From the NCBI GenBank assembly GCA_013122435.1, contig WYDT01000003.1:372001-436000 (forward strand): a stretch of 64,000 nt of DNA, in the 5' to 3' direction. A model generated the notes under the pieces. It was not told the origin of the DNA. It did no database searches and saw only the letters and a program-made list of their open reading frames with translations. The DNA is from Chloroflexi bacterium AL-N1 (GTDB taxonomy: Bacteria > Chloroflexota > Chloroflexia > Chloroflexales > Roseiflexaceae). Both the position numbers and the translations under genes were made by a program. This document shows positions 45,189-54,002 of this stretch, one piece after another; the first letter of the stretch is position 1; each line of letters starts with the position of its first letter.

Positions 45189-46844
45189 TCACCCTCGCAA
45201 GCGGGCGCGCTGTTCGGCGTAGTAGCTATAGCCACCCTCGTAAACGTGTAACTCACCATCACGGACTTCAAAAATGCGATCAACCACGCGATCCAGAAAG
45301 TAGCGGTCGTGCGAGACGACCACCACTGTGCCAGCGAAATCCTCGAGGGACTGCTCCAGGACTTCGGCGGAGGGAATGTCGAGGTTGTTGGTTGGCTCAT
45401 CGAGCAGCAGGCAGTTGGCCCCACTCAGCATCAGGCGGGCCAGTTGGACCCGGCTTTTCTCGCCACCGCTCAAGGTTGCGATAGGCTGTGAGGCGGCTGT
45501 GTAGGGGATGAGAAACTGACCCAGTTTGGCGACGGCCTCGCCTTCGTACATAGGTCGCACGTTGCGTAATGCCTCAATCGGTGTTTGCTCCATATCAAGG
45601 GTTTCGTGCTGCTGAGCATAGTAATCGAGTTGCATGCTGGGACCAACCCAGATTTCGCCTTGGTCGGGGGCCAGCTGGTTGAGGATCATACGCAGCAACA
45701 CCGATTTACCCGCGCCATTGACCCCAACAATGCCGATGCGTTCGCCATTCATGATCGTGGCTCGTGCGTCCATCAGCACGATGTGATCATCAAAGGCTTT
45801 GTCGATGCCACGCAGTTCGATAGCTTTGGCACCGCCACGCGCACGAGGACGAAAGGTGAGCGCCATCTTACGTCGTTCGAGCACTGGACGCTCTACCTTA
45901 TCCATTCGGTCAATCTGACGTTGTTTGTTGCGGGCCTGTTTAATGTGACGCTCATTGATAACGATGCTGGCCCAGAGTTTAAAACGCGCCACTGCCGCTT
46001 CGAGTTGGGCAATCTCCTTTTGTTGGGCTACATAGTCCTGTTGTTGTTTGAGCAGCGCCAGCTCCTTTTGCGTTACATATGAGGAGTAGTTGCCCTCCCA
46101 ACGTATGATACGCGCTGTGGTATCTGTCGCTGGTTCCAGCTCTACAATAATCTCTACCGTTTCATCCAGCAGATAGCGGTCATGTGAAATAATAATCACC
46201 GCACCTTGAAAGGCCCGAATGATCTGTTCCAGTCGTGCTTTTCGTGCAAGGTCAAGGTGATTATCTGGCTCATCAAGGAGCAAGATAGTGGGGTCGGATA
46301 ACAGGCAGCGCGCCAACCCGACCAGTTTGCGCTGCCCTCCGCTGAGGATTCGCATGGGCTGGTGCCAGTGTGATTCAGGCAGGTCGATCTCGTGGAGCAA
46401 GGACTCGGCACGATGATGCAGCAGTGGTCCGCCCAGTTCCTCGAATTGGGCCAGCAATCGTTCGTGCTGGGTCATCACGTGTTGGAGGGTGCCCATGTCT
46501 CCAGCAACATCGGGATTGCCCATCTGTGCTTCGATGTGAGCAATTGCTCCTTCCAGGTCAGACAGATCCTCGCGGGCAGCCAACAGTTCGTTTAACACCG
46601 TGCGTTCTGGGTCGCCGTGATATTCCTGTGGCAGATAGGCGACACGGGTATGGCGTCGCAGCGTGATGTTGCCTGCATCTGGTGTTTCTATGCCAGCCAG
46701 CGTGCGTAAGAGGGTTGATTTACCGATGCCGTTTGGCCCGACCAGACCGATCTTTTCACGATCCTGGATGGACCAGGAAAGCTCACGAAAGATGGTTCGG
46801 CCACCGTGCACACGCGCGATGTCGTGCAGGTCTGCGATGATCAT
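45189..46844 (-). CDS. ABC-F family ATPase
   Basis: 551 residues with two ABC domains and no membrane part. Walker A motifs are GPNGIGKST and GVNGAGKSV; signatures are LSGGQRKLVGLARCLL and LSGGEKSRVQLARLML; Walker B ends in LLLDEPDNHLD and LLLDEPTNNLD. Between them is the basic linker (QARNKQRQIDRMDKVERPV) that reaches into the ribosome in ABC-F proteins. It acts on stalled or antibiotic-bound ribosomes; which subfamily cannot be told. CAGGAG precedes the ATG. A long leader with an inverted repeat lies upstream. Confidence 0.92.
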   Translation of the reverse strand: MIIADLHDIARVHGGRTIFRELSWSIQDREKIGLVGPNGIGKSTLLRTLAGIETPDAGNITLRRHTRVAYLPQEYHGDPERTVLNELLAAREDLSDLEGAIAHIEAQMGNPDVAGDMGTLQHVMTQHERLLAQFEELGGPLLHHRAESLLHEIDLPESHWHQPMRILSGGQRKLVGLARCLLSDPTILLLDEPDNHLDLARKARLEQIIRAFQGAVIIISHDRYLLDETVEIIVELEPATDTTARIIRWEGNYSSYVTQKELALLKQQQDYVAQQKEIAQLEAAVARFKLWASIVINERHIKQARNKQRQIDRMDKVERPVLERRKMALTFRPRARGGAKAIELRGIDKAFDDHIVLMDARATIMNGERIGIVGVNGAGKSVLLRMILNQLAPDQGEIWVGPSMQLDYYAQQHETLDMEQTPIEALRNVRPMYEGEAVAKLGQFLIPYTAASQPIATLSGGEKSRVQLARLMLSGANCLLLDEPTNNLDIPSAEVLEQSLEDFAGTVVVVSHDRYFLDRVVDRIFEVRDGELHVYEGGYSYYAEQRARLRG

Positions 46845-46915
46845 GGTAGTGCTCCTGTGATGGGATGTCGTGCGTCAGGCTGTCTCGACGAAGCGTTCGA
46901 TGGTGTAAACAAATA

Positions 46916-46947
46916 ACGTCGTGAGTCATTGCACTGACCCACGACGT
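46916..46947 (-). promoter_or_regulatory. 13-bp inverted repeat in the leader of the ABC-F gene
   Basis: ACGTCGTGAGTCA and TGACCCACGACGT pair with one mismatch around a six-base loop, about 70 bases before the ABC-F start. Leaders of ABC-F genes often carry attenuators, so this may be one, but no clear T-run follows on the coding strand. The rest of the 350-base gap (46845-47193) shows nothing else. Confidence 0.45.
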
Positions 46948-47193
46948 AAAAATGTTTTATATCGATAAAATGTTTAGAAAAGTTTTACATGTCTTTCTCG
47001 TCGTAAGGCGCAGTACTCCTATGAGTCGCGCCCTGCATGGCACCAAGGGATACGCTCCAACAGGTTTTTGTGTGTTGCCAACGCATAGTTAAACGATCCT
47101 GACGTCAACTTTTCCTTACAATACAGTGAGGATACGTTACTACAAGGAATATGTCAATCAGACCTGCGAACGAATTGTCTGTAGGCTCCTGCA

Positions 47194-48138
47194 TTAGCCA
47201 ACGGCTTGCTGATGTAGTTGGCATTCTTTTTCTTCAAGCAGGTAGGTACAAACACTCAAGCCAGCCTTCGTTCCTTCGCCAAGTGCAATGAGAATTTGCT
47301 CGGCGTGGGCGGCACTGGTCACATCACCGGCAGCAAATAGCCCCGGTGTACGGGTTGCACAATACTCATCAACTACTATCTGGGTGCTACCACTGCGCTC
47401 GACCAGTGATCCAAGGAAGCCAGCGTGGACTTTCAGACCCATTTCAATGAAGATGCCATCGGTGGGGATTGTCTGCATTGTGCCATCTGGTGCTGTGACA
47501 GCAATATCTGTCACGTGTGAGTCTCCCATAATTTCGTGGACCATGTACCCGGAAAGGACGGTGACACGCTGTTCTGCAAGCAGTTTTTCGCCCAGTGAGA
47601 ATGCACGAATATCGGTTTGGTTAGGAACAATCAACGTTACTTTTTGAGCGATAGCATTGAGTTCGGCGGCAGCACGTAGTGCTCGCAGGTTATCGCCAAC
47701 GACGACGACCTGACGGTTGGTAAACAGCGGAACATGACTCACGGTTGAGTAGCTGACCCCATAGCCCATCAAGCCAGTTTCGCCGGTAATGCCGAGCATC
47801 CGTGGAGCGATGCCACTGGCAACGATGACCGTTCGCCCTTGAAACGCCCCATCATCTTCACAAATGACCTGAAAGTTGTTGTTATGAATAAACACACGTT
47901 CAACACGATCCATATGGCGGCGAACGTTGGGCGCACCAACTAATTGCTCGCGCAGTTGTTCGACTGTTTCTTCACCTAAGATTTTCTCGGGTGTTTCGAG
48001 CCAGGGTAATCTGAGGCGGTAGGCTGCCTTGCCACCTATGTCGGGGGCGATGATGAGGGTTGATAAATGGTGGTGCGCTGTGGCAGCCGCAGCAGCGAGT
48101 CCAGCCGGTCCTGCGCCAATAATAATGACATCAAACAC
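47194..48138 (-). CDS. Thioredoxin-reductase-like flavoprotein lacking the CxxC pair
   Basis: 314 residues. FAD motif IIIGAGPAGLAAAAATA, NAD(P) motif VVVVGDNLRALRAAAEL and the C-terminal GLFAAGDVTSAAHAEQI are all present, as in thioredoxin reductase. At the place of the redox-active CxxC the sequence reads GVSYSTVSHVPLF, without any Cys. It therefore cannot reduce thioredoxin in the usual way. Ferredoxin-NADP reductases of the same fold also lack the pair, so a flavin-based electron transfer role is likely. It is upstream-adjacent to a phosphoribosyltransferase gene on the same strand. Confidence 0.85.
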   Translation of the reverse strand: MFDVIIIGAGPAGLAAAAATAHHHLSTLIIAPDIGGKAAYRLRLPWLETPEKILGEETVEQLREQLVGAPNVRRHMDRVERVFIHNNNFQVICEDDGAFQGRTVIVASGIAPRMLGITGETGLMGYGVSYSTVSHVPLFTNRQVVVVGDNLRALRAAAELNAIAQKVTLIVPNQTDIRAFSLGEKLLAEQRVTVLSGYMVHEIMGDSHVTDIAVTAPDGTMQTIPTDGIFIEMGLKVHAGFLGSLVERSGSTQIVVDEYCATRTPGLFAAGDVTSAAHAEQILIALGEGTKAGLSVCTYLLEEKECQLHQQAVG

Positions 48139-48239
48139 AATCTACCTCCTTGTAGTGCATATCATAAGACGTCAAATCAATGTATGATGAAAGCCATAGA
48201 AACTCAATGTGTTGTTCCGGTGTCTCATATATCAGCAGC

Positions 48240-48944
48240 TTACGAGTGTATCGTATACATCTGTTGGTGGGTAACCCATGCGATAACTTCATCATCGGGA
48301 ATGGGTTGATGCTTGTGAGCCAGGGTTTCCTGCTGGAGGGTTGTTTCCCATGTGAGCGATACCACCATATCGGCTTGTTGGGATACGCGCTGTAGTGCGC
48401 TTACGGCACCCCCGGGCGTAGCTATGATACATCGACGTGGATGCCTCTGTCGTACTGCCTGAAGTGCTGCCAGTTGTGCGAGACCACTGCCGATACCATC
48501 ATCAACCAGAATAACCAAGCGGCGACTCAGGGCTGATAAGACCCGCCCTCCGCGATATCTGGTCGCTAACTCGTTAGTTTGGTGTAGCGCACGGTGTGCT
48601 GCACGCCAGACCACAGGGACAGTCACATCTGGTAATCGGAAGATGGCAGCATTAAAGCACAGGCCGCCCCCTTCGCTGATGCCCCCGGCGACAATGTTGG
48701 GATGTTCAGGCGTATAAAACTCCTTTGCAACGAGTACATCGAGTGGTAATCGCAAGCCACGGGCTACTTCTATAGCAACAATGAGCCCTCCCGCAGGAAG
48801 TGCCAGGACTCGTGCTCCTGCATTGCGGTGGCTGTACAACTCTTCGGCCAGACGACGCCCGATCATTTCACGATGAATATATTTGGCGTCTTCATTCAAG
48901 GACGTCGTGTCACTATCGATCAGTTGTGTCAATTGGGATTGCAT
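48240..48944 (-). CDS. Phosphoribosyltransferase-family protein
   Basis: 234 residues. The PRPP-binding loop reads LVILVDDGIGSG and the N-terminal part ARVLALPAGGLIVAIEVARG is typical of the DUF-type PRTases that are often fused to or found near dienelactone hydrolases. Substrate unknown. It shares direction with the flavoprotein and is divergent from the first universal stress protein gene. Confidence 0.85.
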   Translation of the reverse strand: MQSQLTQLIDSDTTSLNEDAKYIHREMIGRRLAEELYSHRNAGARVLALPAGGLIVAIEVARGLRLPLDVLVAKEFYTPEHPNIVAGGISEGGGLCFNAAIFRLPDVTVPVVWRAAHRALHQTNELATRYRGGRVLSALSRRLVILVDDGIGSGLAQLAALQAVRQRHPRRCIIATPGGAVSALQRVSQQADMVVSLTWETTLQQETLAHKHQPIPDDEVIAWVTHQQMYTIHS

Positions 48945-49192
48945 CAGAAAGCCTCAATCAGCTTGGTGTACATCTCCGTATTGTGTGTAAAGCAGCTCTC
49001 CTGTGTGCAAAGAAGGGGCATTCAGCGATAGTATGGTTTCACCAAAAAGACTCTGAAGTATTGCCTGTATTCACCAGCCAATGGTTTTTCTCGTATATCT
49101 GAATGCGCCTTTTGACACGAATAGCCATCCAACCACGAATGTAACATGCTCAAAGATATTCATGAGAGAAGAAACAGCAACTTGTAGAAATC

Positions 49193-49227
49193 ATGTGGTA
49201 ACTACTGTTTGCGAGTTGTTACCACAT
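49193..49227. promoter_or_regulatory. Inverted repeat in the divergent region before the universal stress genes
   Basis: ATGTGGTAAC and GTTACCACAT form a perfect ten-base inverted repeat with a 15-base spacer. It lies within the 394-base gap (48945-49338) that separates the phosphoribosyltransferase from the stress protein gene, and could be an operator. No gene is seen in the gap. Confidence 0.5.
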
Positions 49228-49338
49228 ATTAAGTAACCATTACACTGGAGGCCACAAAATTACGGTATGCTACCATATAGTATTGAGACTGAAGGAATAT
49301 ATTTATAGGTGCAACCACAATGCGGTGGGGGTGTTGAA

Positions 49339-49854
49339 ATGACAAAACACAAAGTTTTGATACCAGTAGACGGCTCAGAGTTTAGTCGGCAGGTTTTGCC
49401 ATATGTGCGTCGCCTGCTTGATGCTGAAGAATATACGCTCATCTTGCTCCGTGTCGGAGAACCGCAAAAAGGGATTATTAGCTCGCCTACAGTACCAGTG
49501 ACCACTATTGCCCCGACTATGACATATGCAAGTAGCAGAGATCTCGATAAGGCGATGCATCCAGTGTATGAGTCCGATGTAGAAGAAGGTATACGGGTTG
49601 AATTATTGAAGGATCTCCATAAAGACGTTGTGCATCTTGAGGAAGAAGGATATCAAGTGTCGCTGGTCGTTCGTTTTGGTGATCCGGCACACGAGATTGT
49701 TGCTGCTGCTAAGGATCTGGATGTTGATATGGTCGCTATGGCAACCCATGGACGCACAGGTCTCAAACACATGGTTCTGGGGAGTGTGTCTGAATGGGTG
49801 CTGCGTCATCTTGCGATTCCAGTAATGCTGATACGTCCAACCTGGATGAGATAG
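49339..49854 (+). CDS. Universal stress protein (UspA family)
   Basis: 171 residues. Opening strand KVLIPVDGSEFSRQVLPYV, then the ATP-binding loop THGRTGLKHMVLGSVSEWV near the C-terminus with the intact G-2x-G-9x-G pattern. An insertion of about 40 residues between the first strand and helix is shared with the paralogue at 50143. It probably binds ATP and supports survival under stress. An upstream in-frame GTG exists but adds an unnatural Gly/Gln stretch; ATG 49339 is preferred. Confidence 0.9.
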   Translation: MTKHKVLIPVDGSEFSRQVLPYVRRLLDAEEYTLILLRVGEPQKGIISSPTVPVTTIAPTMTYASSRDLDKAMHPVYESDVEEGIRVELLKDLHKDVVHLEEEGYQVSLVVRFGDPAHEIVAAAKDLDVDMVAMATHGRTGLKHMVLGSVSEWVLRHLAIPVMLIRPTWMR

Positions 49855-49880
49855 AAACCTCCTATATTTATAACCACACT

Positions 49881-49927
49881 ATAGGGTTGTCTAATCATTA
49901 TTCTATGTGAAGCGATGACAACCCTAT
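49881..49927. terminator. Stem-loop after the first universal stress gene
   Basis: ATAGGGTTGTC and GACAACCCTAT form a perfect 11-base stem with a 25-base loop, 27 bases after the stop. No T-run follows, so it may protect the 3' end or end transcription in a factor-dependent way. Confidence 0.45.
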
Positions 49928-50142
49928 AACTTCTTATTGACTGGTATGCTACAATGAACATACACTAGGTTGTCATAATCTAATCCGTTACCATCCATCA
50001 TATTGTTTAAAGTAGTAGTAACAGAACACGTTAACAACGCTGAAAACATGGTTTGGGCACCACGTGTTGCCATCCTCTTCCTACTCTTAACTATTACCCA
50101 TAACAGCTACCTGTTATGTAGCGATATAAGTAGGGGGTTACA

Positions 50143-50655
50143 ATGAGTAAGCAAAAGGTTCTGGTCCCATTGGATGGCTCAGAGTTCAGTCGGCAGATTC
50201 TGCCATACGTTCGGCGCTTGTTCAATCCGCAAGAAAATGCCCTTTTTTTGTTGCGTGTTGCTCAACCACAGCAGCATGCTATGGGGGTACTACCAAAGAC
50301 GTTCGCAACTGTTTCATCAGTAATGTTTCAGGCGATTGCTCCAATGACGAGTAGCTATCAGAGCACTACTGAGTTTGCAAGCAGTTCGTATGATGGAAGT
50401 TTAGATGAACTGCGTAAGGAAGTGCAACGACTGGAGCATGATGGGTATGAAGTGTCGCTCGCGGTTCGTTTTGGCGATCCGGCACACGAGATTATTGATT
50501 TTGCTCAGGAAATTGATGTTGATCTGGTAGCGATGGCCTCGCATAGCCGGACAGGGGTCGGTAATTTAGTGCTTGGGAGTGTTCCGGAGAATGTGCTACA
50601 CCACCTCTCGATTCCGGTATTACTGTTACGCCCGACCTGGGATGTGGCGTTTTAG
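50143..50655 (+). CDS. Universal stress protein (UspA family), paralogue
   Basis: 170 residues, close to the gene at 49339: LVPLDGSEFSRQILPYVRRL and SHSRTGVGNLVLGSVPENV. The ATP loop keeps its glycines. The middle insertion is Ser/Thr-rich and longer. A recent tandem duplication is likely. GGGGG lies a few bases before the ATG. Its stop overlaps that of a GNAT remnant on the other strand. Confidence 0.9.
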   Translation: MSKQKVLVPLDGSEFSRQILPYVRRLFNPQENALFLLRVAQPQQHAMGVLPKTFATVSSVMFQAIAPMTSSYQSTTEFASSSYDGSLDELRKEVQRLEHDGYEVSLAVRFGDPAHEIIDFAQEIDVDLVAMASHSRTGVGNLVLGSVPENVLHHLSIPVLLLRPTWDVAF

Positions 50656-50999
50656 GCTTTTTGTTGCAACATATACGATCTGAACATTGCAACTGGTCTG
50701 AATCCAAGTCGTGTGTAGCATGCGATGGCATGTGTATTTGTTGTTCTGACATTGAGACCAATATGTTCGATACCATACTCACGTAATGTCTGACATAGTC
50801 GGGCCTACACCATGTGTTCATACCTGCGGGCAGTTGGATGGGTGGCCACATTAAGAAATGTGGCCACCCTGTACTTTGCTGAGTAGACATGCACTCTGGC
50901 TGCTCCACAATTGTCCACCCACCAATCAATTCGCATATTGGGAGGCACAGATCCAACAGGCGTTGCACCACGATCGTGAAGAGCGCTATCTCGGTACAT
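50652..50999 (-). pseudogene. GNAT acetyltransferase remnant with internal TAG
   Basis: The minus strand encodes the C-terminal half of a GNAT enzyme: LNVATHPTARR, then an in-frame TAG at 50805-50807, then ARLCQTLREYGIEHIGLNVR and HAIACYTRLGFRPV, the conserved end of the fold. A CAG-to-TAG change would explain the stop. The N-terminal half (upstream of about 50999) is not recognisable. It overlaps another open frame on the plus strand, so the region is a patchwork. Confidence 0.6.
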
Positions 51000-51163
51000 G
51001 TCTTAGCTCTGCTGCTGTGAATCTGTGGATATTGATGTATGCAAAACAAGAACCACCGGAGTATGTCAAGGCCAAAGTTGCCAAACATTATGCATGGGTG
51101 TCGTCGGCGAAAGGACATTGGCGAGAGGGAACCAAAGCTTTAGAGCGTTGGGGCGTTCTGTAA
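50858..51163 (+). CDS. Possible gene fragment of unknown function
   Basis: The part after about residue 22 has natural protein character (HHDREERYLGTCLSSAAVNL; EYVKAKVAKHYAWVSSAKGH), but the first 20 residues overlap the GNAT remnant and there is no ribosome site. It is therefore probably the 3' end of a lost gene. No family is recognised. Confidence 0.3.
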   Translation: MWPPCTLLSRHALWLLHNCPPTNQFAYWEAQIQQALHHDREERYLGTCLSSAAVNLWILMYAKQEPPEYVKAKVAKHYAWVSSAKGHWREGTKALERWGVL

Positions 51164-51402
51164 TGGGGGTACAACTGTATATGCTTCCTTTCCAAATAAG
51201 ATCAAACGGCGCTCCTTCGTGCACAATCGTATCAGAGATGTAGGTGAGATGTCGACTATATCGTGTTCGTGTAGCGCCCAGAGTGCTTGCTCTCCAATGT
51301 CTTCTGGTGTCGTAGCAGTTTCCTTAGTTGTGACCATTATACGGGTTTCTTCGTATATGCGTTTGCACAGCTCACTACTTCTTCATTACGATGTATTGTC
51401 GT
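51140..51402 (-). pseudogene. Possible remnant with ATP-cone-like sequence
   Basis: About 87 residues on the minus strand after a TGA: SSELCKRIYEETRIMVTTKE, then TPEDIGEQALWALHEHDIV. The pattern is weakly like the helical part of ATP-cone domains such as in NrdR, but the family beginning is absent. The rest of the gap to the NUDIX gene (51403-51620) shows no gene. Low confidence. Confidence 0.25.
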
Positions 51403-51620
51403 CGGAATGGTAATCCTTGAACATATGATATGGAGCATACGCCCTGAACTGCGTCCTGAACTACCCCTAACGAAACTCTATGAGGATCGGTGTTGCCTGC
51501 TTCAGCGGCGGGTGGCGGACATACCGCCATATGTGCATACGACTGCAATCGCAAAGCATAGTGCGTGTTGCGGTATAATGCAGCCACATAAGTCTCCGAT
51601 AGTATGAACTACTCACGTTG

Positions 51621-52100
51621 ATGCAATCCCCATGGTGTGTGATGGATGTGTTGGCATGGTTCTGGCGTTTGTTGGCTGGCAGGTGGCAGTGGCGGCTCCT
51701 CTGGCTGATGAATGCTAAATTTATGATTGGCGTGTCGGGTGTCATCCTCAATGAGGATGGTCATATACTGCTGCTCCGTCATCGCTTCTGGAAGCCGGGA
51801 ACGTGGGGATTACCGAGTGGGTATGTGCATAAAGGTGAACAATTGGAAGCTGCTCTGGCGCGTGAAGTGCGAGAAGAAACTGGTTATCATATGACCATCG
51901 ACTCTCTGATTCACACGGTAAGTGGTTATCGGCTACGCTTTGAGGCGTACTTTCTCGACAGAATCGTTAGTGGGACGCCGTGCATCGATCCACGTGAGGT
52001 GATCGAGATGCGCTTTTTTGCTCTCGATGATCTGCCATCTGGTTTGTTGCCGTCGCAACGTGTAATTGTGGATATGGTTATTGATGAGCAATACGGTTGA
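51621..52100 (+). CDS. NUDIX hydrolase
   Basis: 159 residues. The Nudix box is complete: GYVHKGEQ, then the REVREETGY core with its Glu ligands, inside a typical fold that begins FMIGVSGVILNEDGHILLLR. Hydrolyses a nucleoside diphosphate linked to another group; substrate unknown. A hydrophobic, Trp-rich N-terminus (LAWFWRLLAGRWQWRLLWL) is unusual and may be amphipathic. The start is uncertain: TTG 51618, ATG 51621 or ATG 51642. The next gene begins 10 bases after the stop. Confidence 0.85.
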   Translation: MQSPWCVMDVLAWFWRLLAGRWQWRLLWLMNAKFMIGVSGVILNEDGHILLLRHRFWKPGTWGLPSGYVHKGEQLEAALAREVREETGYHMTIDSLIHTVSGYRLRFEAYFLDRIVSGTPCIDPREVIEMRFFALDDLPSGLLPSQRVIVDMVIDEQYG

Positions 52101-52110
52101 GGAAGTTTGC

Positions 52111-52986
52111 ATGACACCTGAAACGTACACCAAACGCGATCAGCTAAAGACGTTTATTGAGCGTGAGCTGGCACCACATGCTGCAGTAAAGGGAGTTATT
52201 GGGATTGGTAGCATAGCAACGGGCAATGCCCGTGCTGATTCGGACATCGATGCTGTTGTCTTTCTCGATCCTTTTGATTTCTACATTGTGCCTGCCGAGT
52301 GTATCTGGCGACCATCTGATGCGAGCTACCACAGCATTTTTAGCAGTGTGGAGGGATGGCAGTTAGATTTTGCACGTTTTGATCTGGCGCAATGGTCACG
52401 TCCAGACTTTGATTGGCCCGAAGGTCTTCGTGCGGAACTCGCTGCTGGCTGGCTGGCATTCGACCGCACTGGTCAGGTAGCACAACTGATCGGCGAGCGC
52501 ACGGCGTACTCCGATGAGTTGCGTATCTCTCGCCTCGATGAAGCGATTACCTGGCTGGACCAGCACCTCTCAGACGATACACCAGAACATGTGTGGGAAC
52601 AGCTTGGACCGATTATCGCGCATGATCGTCTGAGCGCAGCGTATCATTACATGGCTCAGGCGTTGTTTGCCTACAATCGGCGTTGGCGCATCTGGCGCAA
52701 TCGTGAGATCGAGGCGTTGTTGGCGCTCCCCTGGTTGCCGGATGCGTTTGCCGAGAGCATTGTGCTGGTATTGACGGCACCCTCACTCGATCACGATGGG
52801 TACATGGCGCGGGTCGAGACGTTGTCTATGTTTTTTGCGGATCTTTTAGAACAGATTGTAGCAGACGGCAGCTATACCGCAGACCCTATATCGGAGGCAT
52901 TTATCCGTCGCAGCGCAGAACCAGGGCGGGCGTGGAATATGGACGAGTGGAATGAGCGGCATCGGGAGGCGGGGGTTAGGGGTTAA
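52111..52986 (+). CDS. Nucleotidyltransferase-domain protein
   Basis: 291 residues. The minimal nucleotidyltransferase motif is visible at residues 32-50: IGSIATGNARADSDIDAVVF, with GS and the paired acidic residues DID for metal binding. The C-terminal half is helical, as in aminoglycoside adenylyltransferase-like proteins and DUF4111-type partners. A drug-modifying role is possible, not shown. GAGGAAG precedes the ATG. The last four codons (GVRG) are encoded by the start of a TTAGGGG-type repeat that also supplies the stop. Confidence 0.78.
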   Translation: MTPETYTKRDQLKTFIERELAPHAAVKGVIGIGSIATGNARADSDIDAVVFLDPFDFYIVPAECIWRPSDASYHSIFSSVEGWQLDFARFDLAQWSRPDFDWPEGLRAELAAGWLAFDRTGQVAQLIGERTAYSDELRISRLDEAITWLDQHLSDDTPEHVWEQLGPIIAHDRLSAAYHYMAQALFAYNRRWRIWRNREIEALLALPWLPDAFAESIVLVLTAPSLDHDGYMARVETLSMFFADLLEQIVADGSYTADPISEAFIRRSAEPGRAWNMDEWNERHREAGVRG

Positions 52987-53028
52987 GGGTTAGGGGTTAG
53001 TCGGTGCATGGCTTGCCCATGCACCGAC
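52973..53028 (+). repeat. TTAGGGG-like repeat followed by a perfect 12-bp hairpin
   Basis: Telomere-like units (GGGGTTAGGGGTTAAGG and on) run from inside the 3' end of the nucleotidyltransferase gene to 52999. A perfect stem GTCGGTGCATGG/CCATGCACCGAC with a CTTGC loop (53000-53028) follows. There is no T-run. A near-identical TTAGGGG-type run follows the stop of the ATPase gene at 10045 in the same sense. Confidence 0.75.
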
Positions 53029-53180
53029 CTGTACTGCCTCGATCCAAGGCTTCAACACCTCTACCTCCTCAGGGTTAGCTACGGTCACTAAGAAGTTCAG
53101 TTATAATGTAGAGAGCGCCTTTTCAACCTTAGAAATATGCCAACATATGGCATTGGTTGAAGGTGTGGGAGTATTCTGCA

Positions 53181-53936
53181 GTGAATACCATAAGCGAGCG
53201 ATTGTCAGAAATACAGAACCGTATGGCACAGGCTGCACAGCGTGCCAATCGGGATACACGTGAAATACGGGTCGTTGGTGTCAGCAAGATGCACCCGCCA
53301 GATCTCATCGGTGAGGCATATGCAGCAGGGTTGACAGACTTTGGCGAGAGTCGCATTCAGGAAGCAGAGCCAAAAATCGATGCTTTGCAGGATGAGTGTG
53401 GAGGTATCGTGTGGCATTTGATCGGCGCACTACAGACTAATAAGGCCAAACGTGCTGTGAGGCTCTTTGATATGATACATTCTTTGGACCGTCTGGCACT
53501 CGCGCATACGCTGAATCGTCACCTTGCTGAAGCTGTCGGCGATGGGCATCCTTCAGCACCACCGCAACGTCTGGCTGTACTTCTACAGGTCAATGTGTCC
53601 GGTGAAGCAAGTAAGTATGGATTTTCACTTTCGGGCTGGGAGCATAATCACGAGGTACTACAGCGATTTTTTGGTGAAGTTGAACAGATTATCACACTAC
53701 CGCATCTTGCTGTTCGCGGATTGATGACGATTGCGCCGTGGTCTGATGATCCGGAGGCATCCCGCCCAACGTTTCGGTCAACACAACAACTGCGTGATAT
53801 GCTGGCGCGACAATTCCCAAAACAGGATTGGTCGGAACTGTCGATGGGCATGACCAATGATTTTCCTGTTGCTATCGAAGAAGGTGCGACGCTAGTGCGT
53901 ATTGGTCGAGCTATTTTTGGGGAGCGACCCGTTTGA
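53181..53936 (+). CDS. YggS/PLPBP family pyridoxal-phosphate-binding protein
   Basis: 251 residues, the usual length. The PLP Lys is in [13 protein letters not shown] near residue 36; further motifs are [42 protein letters not shown] and the phosphate-binding [15 protein letters not shown]. It maintains PLP balance in the cytoplasm. GTG at 53181 has GGGAG upstream and is preferred over TTG at 53157. A TATAAT at 53102 may be its -10 box. Confidence 0.9.
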   Translation: MNTISERLSEIQNRMAQAAQRANRDTREIRVVGVSKMHPPDLIGEAYAAGLTDFGESRIQEAEPKIDALQDECGGIVWHLIGALQTNKAKRAVRLFDMIHSLDRLALAHTLNRHLAEAVGDGHPSAPPQRLAVLLQVNVSGEASKYGFSLSGWEHNHEVLQRFFGEVEQIITLPHLAVRGLMTIAPWSDDPEASRPTFRSTQQLRDMLARQFPKQDWSELSMGMTNDFPVAIEEGATLVRIGRAIFGERPV

Positions 53937-54002
53937 ATGATGACGCTATATCTGATGTGGTTGTAGTGTACAGATGAGTTGTAAACACACAGGAGGATTT
54001 TC

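Noticed and set aside
50492-51118. A 208-residue minus-strand open frame.
   Set aside because: It overlaps the conserved end of the universal stress gene and lies in a different frame from the GNAT remnant, which has real family motifs.
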